Both the position numbers and the translations under genes were made by a program. A stretch of DNA of 14,901 nucleotides, taken from Alphaproteobacteria bacterium (GTDB lineage: Bacteria; Pseudomonadota; Alphaproteobacteria; Sphingomonadales; Sphingomonadaceae). The notes below the pieces were generated by a model. The model did not search any database, was not told where the DNA came from, and worked only from the letters and a program-made list of their open reading frames with translations. The stretch lies in NCBI GenBank assembly GCA_018828205.1, contig JAHJWA010000211.1, positions 1 through 14,901 on the forward strand, given 5' to 3'. Shown one piece after another: positions 7,939 to 14,026 of the stretch (the first letter of the stretch is position 1; each line of letters begins with the position of its first letter).

Positions 7939-7994
7939 GAAAAGCCGCCGCGGCAAGGCGTCCTGTGGAGACTGGCCTTGCTCGCGGCGGCTTT
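7939..7994 (-). terminator. Intrinsic terminator of recA
   Basis: A 19/20-nt inverted repeat, left arm 7941-7959 and right arm 7975-7994, pairs along its whole length apart from one extra base; the loop is 15 nt. Read on the minus strand, the GC-rich stem closes with GGCGGC followed by TTTT, as in a Rho-independent terminator, about 70 nt after the recA stop. On the plus strand only TTT follows, so any bidirectional activity would be weaker. Confidence 0.75.
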
Positions 7995-8004
7995 CCGCGT
8001 GTCC

Positions 8005-8047
8005 GGGCACCGCTTGTGGACACAGCCGGTTATCGGCTGCGGTGCCC
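8005..8047 (-). repeat. Two-part hairpin just after recA
   Basis: A perfect 9-bp repeat, GGGCACCGC (8005-8013) and GCGGTGCCC (8039-8047), encloses a second perfect 5-bp stem, AGCCG (8024-8028) and CGGCT (8034-8038), with a GTTAT loop. It begins about 16 nt after the recA stop. There is no T-run; it probably protects the recA mRNA 3' end or assists termination together with the following hairpin. Confidence 0.55.
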
Positions 8048-8063
8048 GCTTGAGAGGATGCGG

Positions 8064-9125
8064 TCAGTCCTCCGCGTCAGGACCGGCCATCATCTTCTCG
8101 GCGACCTCGTCGGTGCGGCCGCGGATGGCGGCTTCCAACCGATCGCAAACTTCGGGATTTTCCTTCAGATAGGTCTTGGCGTTCTCGCGGCCCTGGCCGA
8201 TCCTGATGCTGTCGTAACTGAACCAGGAGCCCGATTTCTCGACGATCCCGGCCTTGACCCCGAGATCGAGAATCTCGCCGATCTTGGAGATGCCCTCGCC
8301 ATACATGATGTCGAATTCGACCTGCTTGAACGGCGGCGCGACCTTGTTCTTGACCACCTTCACGCGGGTGGAATTGCCGACGATATCGTCGCGATCCTTG
8401 ATCTGGCCGGTGCGGCGAATATCGAGCCGCACCGAGGCGTAGAATTTGAGCGCGTTCCCACCGGTGGTGGTTTCGGGATTGCCGTACATCACGCCGATTT
8501 TCATGCGCAGCTGGTTGATAAAGATCACCATGCATTTCGAGCGGTTGATCGAGCCGGTAAGCTTGCGCAGGCTCTGCGACATCAGCCGCGCCTGGAGCCC
8601 GACATGGCTGTCGCCCATCTCACCCTCGATCTCCGCGCGGGGCACCAGCGCCGCGACCGAATCGATCACCAGCACATCGATCGCGTTGGACCGTACCAGC
8701 GTGTCGACGATCTCGAGCGCCTGCTCGCCGGTATCGGGCTGCGAGACGATCAACTCGTCGATATCGACGCCCAGCTTGCGGGCATAGACTGGATCGAGCG
8801 CGTGTTCGGCATCGACGAAAGCGGCGGTGCCGCCGCCCTTCTGCGCCTCGGCGATGACGTGCAGCGCCAGCGTCGTCTTGCCCGAGCTTTCGGGGCCGTA
8901 AATCTCGATCACCCGCCCCTTGGGCAGGCCGCCGACGCCAAGCGCGATATCGAGCCCGAGCGATCCCGTCGAGATCGACTCGATGTTCATCGTTTCCTTC
9001 TGGCCCAGCTTCATCGCCGAGCCCTTGCCGAATGCCCGGTCGATCTGCGCGAGTGCGGCATCGAGTGCCTTTTGACGGTCCAAATCGACTTCCTTGTCTT
9101 TCACGAGTTTCAGACTTGCCGCCAT
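8064..9125 (-). CDS. recA: Recombinase RecA
   Basis: 353 residues, full length. RecA forms ATP-dependent filaments on single-stranded DNA, catalyses strand exchange and triggers LexA self-cleavage in the SOS response. Visible features are the Walker A motif GPESSGKT at 77-84 (Lys83), the Walker B-like VLVIDSVAAL, the DNA-binding L1 region EIEGEMGDSHVGLQAR and the L2 region GVMYGNPETTTGGNALK, and a short acidic C-terminal tail ending GPDAED. The ATG at 9125 has AGGAG 8 nt upstream (9134-9138). A promoter with an SOS box lies 55-90 bp upstream, and strong hairpins follow the stop, so recA probably forms its own transcription unit between cckA and the GST gene. Confidence 0.99.
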   Translation of the reverse strand: MAASLKLVKDKEVDLDRQKALDAALAQIDRAFGKGSAMKLGQKETMNIESISTGSLGLDIALGVGGLPKGRVIEIYGPESSGKTTLALHVIAEAQKGGGTAAFVDAEHALDPVYARKLGVDIDELIVSQPDTGEQALEIVDTLVRSNAIDVLVIDSVAALVPRAEIEGEMGDSHVGLQARLMSQSLRKLTGSINRSKCMVIFINQLRMKIGVMYGNPETTTGGNALKFYASVRLDIRRTGQIKDRDDIVGNSTRVKVVKNKVAPPFKQVEFDIMYGEGISKIGEILDLGVKAGIVEKSGSWFSYDSIRIGQGRENAKTYLKENPEVCDRLEAAIRGRTDEVAEKMMAGPDAED

Positions 9126-9133
9126 GACATTTG

Positions 9134-9138
9134 CTCCT
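9134..9138 (-). promoter_or_regulatory. Ribosome binding site of recA
   Basis: AGGAG on the minus strand, 8 nt before the ATG at 9125. Its ideal spacing supports this start codon. Confidence 0.75.
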
Positions 9139-9179
9139 GCGCTTGACCAGAGCCGCTACCGACTCATCAACCAGAGAGG

Positions 9180-9208
9180 TATGTACCGGCTTTGTTCCAA
9201 AAGAACAA
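9180..9208 (-). promoter_or_regulatory. recA: Candidate recA promoter
   Basis: On the minus strand TTGTTC (9203-9208) and TACATA (9180-9185) are separated by exactly 17 nt, fitting a sigma-70-type -35/-10 pair. Each hexamer matches the E. coli consensus at only about half its positions, but the SOS box spanning the -35 box makes it the most plausible recA promoter. The predicted leader before the ATG is about 45-50 nt. Confidence 0.6.
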
Positions 9209-9217
9209 GGGGGGAAC
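9203..9217 (-). promoter_or_regulatory. LexA operator (alphaproteobacterial SOS box) of recA
   Basis: The minus strand reads GTTC-N7-GTTC, the direct-repeat LexA operator known from alphaproteobacteria. It overlaps the candidate -35 box, so bound LexA would block RNA polymerase. A third half-site, GTTC at 9194-9197 on the plus strand, forms an inverted repeat (GTTC-N5-GAAC, 9194-9206) with one of the half-sites. Confidence 0.85.
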
Positions 9218-9242
9218 GCAGATTCCGGCCAAAAACTCGAAA

Positions 9243-11726
9243 TCAGCCCCCGCGCGCGGCCTGGCCGCTGAGCACTTCGGCGACCTTGGCGCTGATCTGC
9301 TGGACGCTGAAGGGTTTCGGAATGAAGTGCATGTTCTCGATATCGATATCGTTGCGCAGCTGTTCTTCGGCATATCCCGACATGAACAGGATGGGGATTT
9401 TCGGCTTCACCCGGCGCACCGCCCGCGCCATCGCCGGGCCGTCCATTGCGGGCATCACCACATCCGAGACGATTAGGTCGAACTCGATCCCGCTATTGGC
9501 CACCGCCGCCAGCCCGGCCTCGCCATCGGCGGCCGAGGTCACCGCATAGCCGGCGCGGGTCAGCGCGCGTTCGGCCACCGCGCGGACCATGTCCTCGTCC
9601 TCGACCAGCAGCAGATTGCCCCCGCCCGACCAGTCGCTCGCCTTGCTGTCCTCGACCTCTTCTCGCCGCCGGGGCGCGGGCATTTCGCCCTTGTGGACGG
9701 GCAGATAGACGGTGAAGCGCGCGCCCGCGGGCGTGCCATCCGGACCGGGCACATTGTCGGCGAAGATGAAGCCGTTGGACTGTTTGACGATGCCATAGAC
9801 CGTCGAGAGCCCGAGCCCGGTGCCCTTGCCCTGCTCCTTGGTGGTGAAGAAGGGCTCGAAGATCTTGTTGATCACGTTCTCGGGGATGCCGCCGCCGGTG
9901 TCCTGAACGATCAGCACGGTGTAGTCGTTGGCGGGCATGATATCGATGCCCATCTTGCGCACGTCGCGCGCCGAGACGTGACGGGTGGCGAGCGTGAGCC
10001 TCCCCTTGAGATCGGGCTGCCCCTTGCCATCGGCATAGGCCTGCATGGCATCGCGCGCGTTCACCGCGAGATTGATGATCACCTGTTCGAGCTGCTGCGG
10101 GTCGGCGCGGACCGGACCCAGCTCGCGATCGTGGCGGACCGAGAACTCGACCTTGCCGCCCATCAGCCGCTTGAGCAGCTGGCTGACCTCGCTGACCACA
10201 TCGGGCATCTGCAGCACCACCGGACGCAGCGTCTGCTGCCGGCTGAAGGCGAGCAGCTGGCGGGTGAGCGATGCGGCGCGGTTGGAATTGGCCTTGATCT
10301 GCTGGATGTCATCGTAATCGCTGTCGCCCGGCGTGTGGCGCAGCAGCATGAGGTCGCAATAGCCGATGATCGCGGTGAGGACGTTGTTGAAGTCGTGCGC
10401 CACGCCGCCCGCGAGCTGGCCGACGGCCTGCATCTTGGTGGCCTGCGCCACCTGGCGCCGTAGCCGCTTTTCCTCGGTCGAATCCGACAGCGACAAAAGC
10501 ACCGCGGCATCGCCCAGCCCGCGCACGCCGGCCAGCCCGATGCTCACCGGCTCTTCCTTGTCGCCCGCCAGTCGCACCGCCATGTCGCCGCTCGCCGCCA
10601 CGCCCTTGGCGAAACGGCGCACGGTGTCGGACATCGCCGCCTTGTCTTCCGCCACCACCAGATCCGAGGGGAATTGCGGGAGGCCCGCCTTCTCGCGCTC
10701 GATGGCGCGCAGGAACGCCTTGTTGGCGAACAGGAAGCGGCCGTCGCGATCGGTGAGCGCCAAACCCAGCGGCAGCGCCGACAGCAGCGCCTCGAGCTGC
10801 GGGACCGCCGCGCGGCCGCTGCCTTCCCAGGCGCCGCCGACGCCGACGCTGCTGTCGACCAGCAGCATCAGCGAGGGCGCCTCGTCGGCACCGCTGACCT
10901 GCTTGGTGCCCGGCTCGTCGAGCGGGATATGGATCAGCGTCTGCGGCGAGCCCTGCTGGCCCTCGCGCGCGAAATAGATCCGGTCGCGATCGTCGGAGCG
11001 CAGCAATTGGACGAAATCCTCTCCGGAGAGCGATCTGTCCGCCCGCCCGGTGGTCCGCTCGGCGAGCCCCGCGGTGTGGTCGATCACCACCCCGTCGGGC
11101 GCGACCAGCGCAACCTCGAGCCCCGCGCGCGACAGGGTCGCGCCGAAGGGGCCGGTGATGCTTTCCGCCACACCGTCGTAACTGCGGTGTTCGATGATCT
11201 CCTTGAACCGCCAAATGAGGTAGTTCTCGCCCCGCCCGCTGCGCGCGACCGAGAGGCGAAAGGTCCGCTCCCCCTGCGCCAGACGCAGCAGCGCAACCTC
11301 GCCACGCCCGTCGCGCCAGGCGGCCCGCGCCGCACCATTCGCCTCTTCGCGCCCGTGCTCGTCAAATGCCAGCGCCTGCGGTTCGGCATCGATGTCGAAC
11401 CAGTCGCCATAGGTCGAATTGGCGCAGGTCAGCCGGTTGGCGCGATCGGTGATCGCGATGGCGACCCGCTTGTTCTCGATCGCCGCATGCGTCACCGACC
11501 AGTCGGGCGGCGCGAGATCGCTGACCACCGGTGGCGACTTCAGCCGAACGATCAGCAAAAGCCCGAGCATGAGCGTGAGCAGCCCGCCAGCATAGGCCGC
11601 GGCGATCAGACCGCTCGCCCCGAGCAGCCAGACCATGCCGACCGACAGTGCCATCGCGACGAGCAAGCCGATCACCAGCGGGATCGGCGGCAGCCGCAGC
11701 AGTCCGTCCTCGCTGGCGGCGATCAT
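9243..11726 (-). CDS. cckA: Hybrid sensor histidine kinase, cell-cycle kinase CckA
   Basis: 827 residues. CckA feeds phosphate through ChpT to CtrA in alphaproteobacterial cell-cycle and motility control. Two N-terminal membrane helices (about 16-36 and 41-62) are followed by a long sensory region with at least one PAS-like segment (around 320-430, LALTDRDGRFLFANKAF). The kinase core has the phospho-acceptor His444 in GGVAHDFNN, Asn556 in the N-box INLAVNARDA, a G1 box QDTGGGIPE and a G2 box GTGLGLS starting at 635. A C-terminal receiver domain (about 704-820) has the acidic pair in VEDED, phospho-acceptor Asp755 in IVSDVVMPAMDG, and a conserved Lys in FIPKPF. The GGVAHDFNN signature and attached receiver are CckA-like. 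It is longer than the Caulobacter protein (about 690). The start overlaps the DUF2062 stop by 4 bp (ATGA), with GGAGG just upstream, pointing to translational coupling. Confidence 0.93.
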   Translation of the reverse strand: MIAASEDGLLRLPPIPLVIGLLVAMALSVGMVWLLGASGLIAAAYAGGLLTLMLGLLLIVRLKSPPVVSDLAPPDWSVTHAAIENKRVAIAITDRANRLTCANSTYGDWFDIDAEPQALAFDEHGREEANGAARAAWRDGRGEVALLRLAQGERTFRLSVARSGRGENYLIWRFKEIIEHRSYDGVAESITGPFGATLSRAGLEVALVAPDGVVIDHTAGLAERTTGRADRSLSGEDFVQLLRSDDRDRIYFAREGQQGSPQTLIHIPLDEPGTKQVSGADEAPSLMLLVDSSVGVGGAWEGSGRAAVPQLEALLSALPLGLALTDRDGRFLFANKAFLRAIEREKAGLPQFPSDLVVAEDKAAMSDTVRRFAKGVAASGDMAVRLAGDKEEPVSIGLAGVRGLGDAAVLLSLSDSTEEKRLRRQVAQATKMQAVGQLAGGVAHDFNNVLTAIIGYCDLMLLRHTPGDSDYDDIQQIKANSNRAASLTRQLLAFSRQQTLRPVVLQMPDVVSEVSQLLKRLMGGKVEFSVRHDRELGPVRADPQQLEQVIINLAVNARDAMQAYADGKGQPDLKGRLTLATRHVSARDVRKMGIDIMPANDYTVLIVQDTGGGIPENVINKIFEPFFTTKEQGKGTGLGLSTVYGIVKQSNGFIFADNVPGPDGTPAGARFTVYLPVHKGEMPAPRRREEVEDSKASDWSGGGNLLLVEDEDMVRAVAERALTRAGYAVTSAADGEAGLAAVANSGIEFDLIVSDVVMPAMDGPAMARAVRRVKPKIPILFMSGYAEEQLRNDIDIENMHFIPKPFSVQQISAKVAEVLSGQAARGG

Positions 11727-12313
11727 TTATCCTCCGTGCGCGGCCGCTCGACAGCCTCTTCCATCGCACCGAGACGCTGCTTGCGTTTGCGCATCACGAG
11801 ATTGCGCCAGATGAAGCCGGCGATGAAATAGCCCGCAGCCGCGCCTACCACCGCAAGCACGACGAAGCCGAAGGCGGTCAACCCGGCCAGCTCGAAGAAA
11901 CCCGCCAGCGCGCCGCGGTCATTCGCGATCTCCGTGGCGGCCCCGCCACCCACCGCGGCATCGATGTTGAGCACGGCGGCGCCGACCTTGTTGGCAACCA
12001 ACAGCCAGAACGGGAAGGTGAAGGGATTGGTCACGAAGGTGACCGCCGCAGCCAGCGGAACGTTGGCCCGCGTCGGCAGCGCAAGAAACGCGGCGAGGAA
12101 GATTTGCCCGAGCGGCACGATGAAGGCGGCGAACAGGCCGAGTGCGACCCCGCGGGGGACCGAGCGCCGGGTGAAACGCCATAATTCGGGGCTCAGGAAG
12201 CGGTGCGCGATCGGCTGGAGATATTTGTTCCGCGCCATCTGCTCGCGCGTCGGCATATGCTTGCGGAACCAGTCCGACAGAAAGGTCTTGGATCGCAGAT
12301 CGCTCATTGCCAC
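11723..12313 (-). CDS. DUF2062 domain-containing membrane protein
   Basis: 196 residues from a GTG at 12313; an in-frame ATG two codons later (12307) is an equally likely start (MSDLRSKTF). Neither has a clear Shine-Dalgarno. The N-terminal third is polar and basic. Hydrophobic segments at about 55-75 (GVALGLFAAFIVPLGQIFLA), 88-110 and 142-168 should be membrane helices, and the C-terminus is basic and cytosolic-like. The pattern VPRGVALGLFAAF followed by TNPFTFPFW is characteristic of DUF2062, whose molecular function is not established. Its stop overlaps the cckA start by 4 bp, so the two are almost certainly one operon; a link to envelope or cell-cycle signalling is only inferred from this. 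Confidence 0.9.
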   Translation of the reverse strand: MAMSDLRSKTFLSDWFRKHMPTREQMARNKYLQPIAHRFLSPELWRFTRRSVPRGVALGLFAAFIVPLGQIFLAAFLALPTRANVPLAAAVTFVTNPFTFPFWLLVANKVGAAVLNIDAAVGGGAATEIANDRGALAGFFELAGLTAFGFVVLAVVGAAAGYFIAGFIWRNLVMRKRKQRLGAMEEAVERPRTEDK

Positions 12314-12320
12314 GCCGCAG

Positions 12321-12345
12321 CTTTGTGCCGCGAGGCGGCACGAAG
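12321..12345 (-). promoter_or_regulatory. Hairpin immediately before the DUF2062 start
   Basis: A perfect 7-bp inverted repeat, GTGCCGC (12325-12331) and GCGGCAC (12335-12341), with a 3-nt GAG loop, extended by CTTT/GAAG (one G-T pair) to about 11 bp. Its minus-strand 3' edge is 7 nt before the GTG start, where ribosomes would load, so it could affect translation of DUF2062 and coupled cckA, or end transcription coming from smpB. There is no T-run. Confidence 0.45.
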
Positions 12346-12431
12346 CAAGGGGTGTGAACGGGATGGAGGCATGAAGTGCATTCCGTGCTCGGGTGACTAG
12401 CGGCGGGTGCCTGTCCGGTGCGTGAACTTGT

Positions 12432-12462
12432 CCGAGCGTCTGCGGTGTGAATGCGCGCTCGG
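12432..12462 (-). terminator. Hairpin after smpB
   Basis: A 7-bp inverted repeat, CCGAGCG (12432-12438) and CGCTCGG (12456-12462), with a 17-nt loop, begins about 10 nt after the smpB stop on the minus strand. No T-run follows, so it is a weak or Rho-assisted terminator candidate. Confidence 0.3.
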
Positions 12463-12472
12463 GAACAGCCTG

Positions 12473-12967
12473 TCAGCCACGATCGCGCATTACGCGCGCC
12501 TTGTCCCGCTGCCAATCGCGATCCTTGATCGTCTGGCGCTTGTCATGCGCCTGCTTGCCCTTGGCCAGGGCGAGCTCGACCTTGGCGCGGCCGGTGGAAT
12601 TGAAATAGACCGACAGCGGGACCAGCGTCATGCCCTTGCGCTCGATCGCACCGACCAGCCGCTCGATCTCGCGCTCGTGCAGCAGCAGCTTGCGGGGGCG
12701 CTTGGGCTCGTGGTTCTCGCGGTTGCCATGCGCATATTCTGGGATGTTGGCGTTGACCAGCCAGACCTGCCCGCCGCGAATCTCGGCATAGCTTTCCTTG
12801 ATCGAGGCCTGACCGCCGCGCAGCGCCTTCACCTCGGTGCCGTGCAGCGCCAACCCCGCCTCGAGCGTGTCCTCGACGTGATAATCGTACCGCACCCGCC
12901 GGTTGTCGGCGACGGTCTTCTGCTTGTCGAAAGTGGCGGGTTTGGGTCGGGCCATGGTGGAGGCCAT
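12473..12967 (-). CDS. smpB: SsrA-binding protein SmpB
   Basis: 164 residues from the ATG at 12967; an internal ATG at 12955 gives a 160-residue protein starting MARPKPATFDK, nearer the usual family N-terminus. Neither start has a convincing Shine-Dalgarno. SmpB binds tmRNA and delivers it to stalled ribosomes for trans-translation. Family hallmarks are VADNRRVRYDYHVEDTLEAG, GTEVKALRGGQASIKESYAE, NHEPKRPRKLLLHEREI, the LVPLSVYF segment with a following lysine-rich stretch, and a basic C-terminal tail (DKRQTIKDRDWQRDKARVMR) that enters the mRNA channel. The tmRNA gene itself is not in the window. It follows dapA by 85 bp on the same strand and precedes DUF2062-cckA by about 160 bp. Confidence 0.97.
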   Translation of the reverse strand: MASTMARPKPATFDKQKTVADNRRVRYDYHVEDTLEAGLALHGTEVKALRGGQASIKESYAEIRGGQVWLVNANIPEYAHGNRENHEPKRPRKLLLHEREIERLVGAIERKGMTLVPLSVYFNSTGRAKVELALAKGKQAHDKRQTIKDRDWQRDKARVMRDRG

Positions 12968-12988
12968 TTAGGTTGAGCGGAGGCAAAG

Positions 12989-13020
12989 GGAAAGGGGCGG
13001 CGGGCGCAATGCCCGTTTCC
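12989..13020 (-). terminator. Weak hairpin between dapA and smpB
   Basis: CGGGC (13001-13005) and GCCCG (13011-13015) pair across a 5-nt loop, with GGAAA (12989-12993) and TTTCC (13016-13020) able to pair outside a one-sided 7-nt bulge. There is no proper T-run. It may be a partial terminator of dapA or chance. Confidence 0.2.
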
Positions 13021-13052
13021 ACCACGCGTTGCGGTCGGCGTCGGTTCCGCCG

Positions 13053-13934
13053 TCAGACCAGCCCCGCATGCTCCAGCGCCGCATCGACCGCCTTGCGCGC
13101 CTCCGGACTGCAGGCGCACAGCGGCAGGCGGACCTCGTCGGTCAGCCAGTCGTGGACCCGCGAGAGCGCGTATTTGACCGGCGCGGGCGAGCTGTCCTCG
13201 AACATGGCGTAATGCAGCGGATAGAGCCGGTCGTTGAGCTGACGCGCCTTGACCAGATCATTGTCCGCGCAGGCTTGCTGGAATTCCGCGCACAGCGCCG
13301 GCGCGACATTGGCGGTGACCGAGATGCAGCCCTTGCCGCCCGCGGCGTTGAACGGCAGCGCCAGCTCGTCATTGCCCGACAGCTGGCAGAATTCCTTGCC
13401 GATTCCCATGCGATGATCCGCCACGCGGCTGAGATCCTCGCTGGCGTCCTTGATCGCGATGATCTGGTCGGGATATTTGTTGGCCAGCGCGATCGTGGTT
13501 TCGGGCAATATGTCGGTCACCGTGCGCGCGGGCACGTTGTAGAGCACGATCGGCAGGTCGCAGTTTTCGGCCAGATGGCCGAAATGCGCCATCAGCCCCG
13601 CCTGGCTCGGACGGTTGTAATAGGGTGCGACGCACAGCGCCGCCGCCGCACCGGCCTTCTTCGAGAAATGCATGTGGAGCAGCGCGTTCTTGGTGTCGTT
13701 GCTCCCGCAGCCGGCGATCACCGGCACGCGGCCCGCCGCCTGCTCAATGCAGACCTCGACCACGCGATGATGTTCGGCGTTGGACAGCGTCGAGGCCTCG
13801 CCGGTCGTGCCGCAGGGGACCAGGGCGGAGCTGCCGTTCTCGATCTGCCAATCGACCAGCCGCCGGAAGGCGGCTTCGTCGAACGTTCCGTCGCGAAAAG
13901 GAGTCACCAGGGCCGGTATCGAGCCAGAGAACAT
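13053..13934 (-). CDS. dapA: 4-hydroxy-tetrahydrodipicolinate synthase
   Basis: 293 residues from the ATG at 13934 (MFSGSIPALVTPF), the standard family N-terminus and length. A longer reading from 14051 would add 39 unrelated residues and overlap the divergent gene, so it is rejected; an AGGA lies about 10 nt before 13934. The enzyme condenses pyruvate with aspartate semialdehyde in the diaminopimelate/lysine pathway. It is a TIM-barrel class I aldolase. The Schiff-base residue is Lys162 in IIAIKDAS; other active-site residues are Thr43-Thr44 in PCGTTGE, Tyr132 in LYNVPART and Arg137. APYYNRPSQ carries the interface tyrosine. It diverges from the transglycosylase-like gene across about 92 bp and precedes smpB by 85 bp. 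Confidence 0.97.
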   Translation of the reverse strand: MFSGSIPALVTPFRDGTFDEAAFRRLVDWQIENGSSALVPCGTTGEASTLSNAEHHRVVEVCIEQAAGRVPVIAGCGSNDTKNALLHMHFSKKAGAAAALCVAPYYNRPSQAGLMAHFGHLAENCDLPIVLYNVPARTVTDILPETTIALANKYPDQIIAIKDASEDLSRVADHRMGIGKEFCQLSGNDELALPFNAAGGKGCISVTANVAPALCAEFQQACADNDLVKARQLNDRLYPLHYAMFEDSSPAPVKYALSRVHDWLTDEVRLPLCACSPEARKAVDAALEHAGLV

Positions 13935-13949
13935 TTGCGGAAATCCTGT

Positions 13950-13978
13950 CTTGGTCCAAGGTACGCAGGCTTCCTGCG
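13950..13978. promoter_or_regulatory. Two small dyads in the dapA/transglycosylase divergent region
   Basis: CTTGG-T-CCAAG (13950-13960) and CGCAGG-CTT-CCTGCG (13964-13978) are adjacent perfect dyads in the 92-bp region between the divergent starts. They could be operator sites or leader hairpins for either gene. A GATAAT (13988-13993) resembles a -10 box on the plus strand, but I see no convincing -35 at the right distance. Confidence 0.25.
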
Positions 13979-14026
13979 CGCCGGGGGGATAATCGTTCAC
14001 CGCCTGATAAGGAGCCGAAAGGCATA

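Noticed and set aside
7965..9146. 393-residue plus-strand open frame opposite recA
   Set aside because: It is a shadow of recA and runs through the recA terminator and leader; there is no plausible start context.
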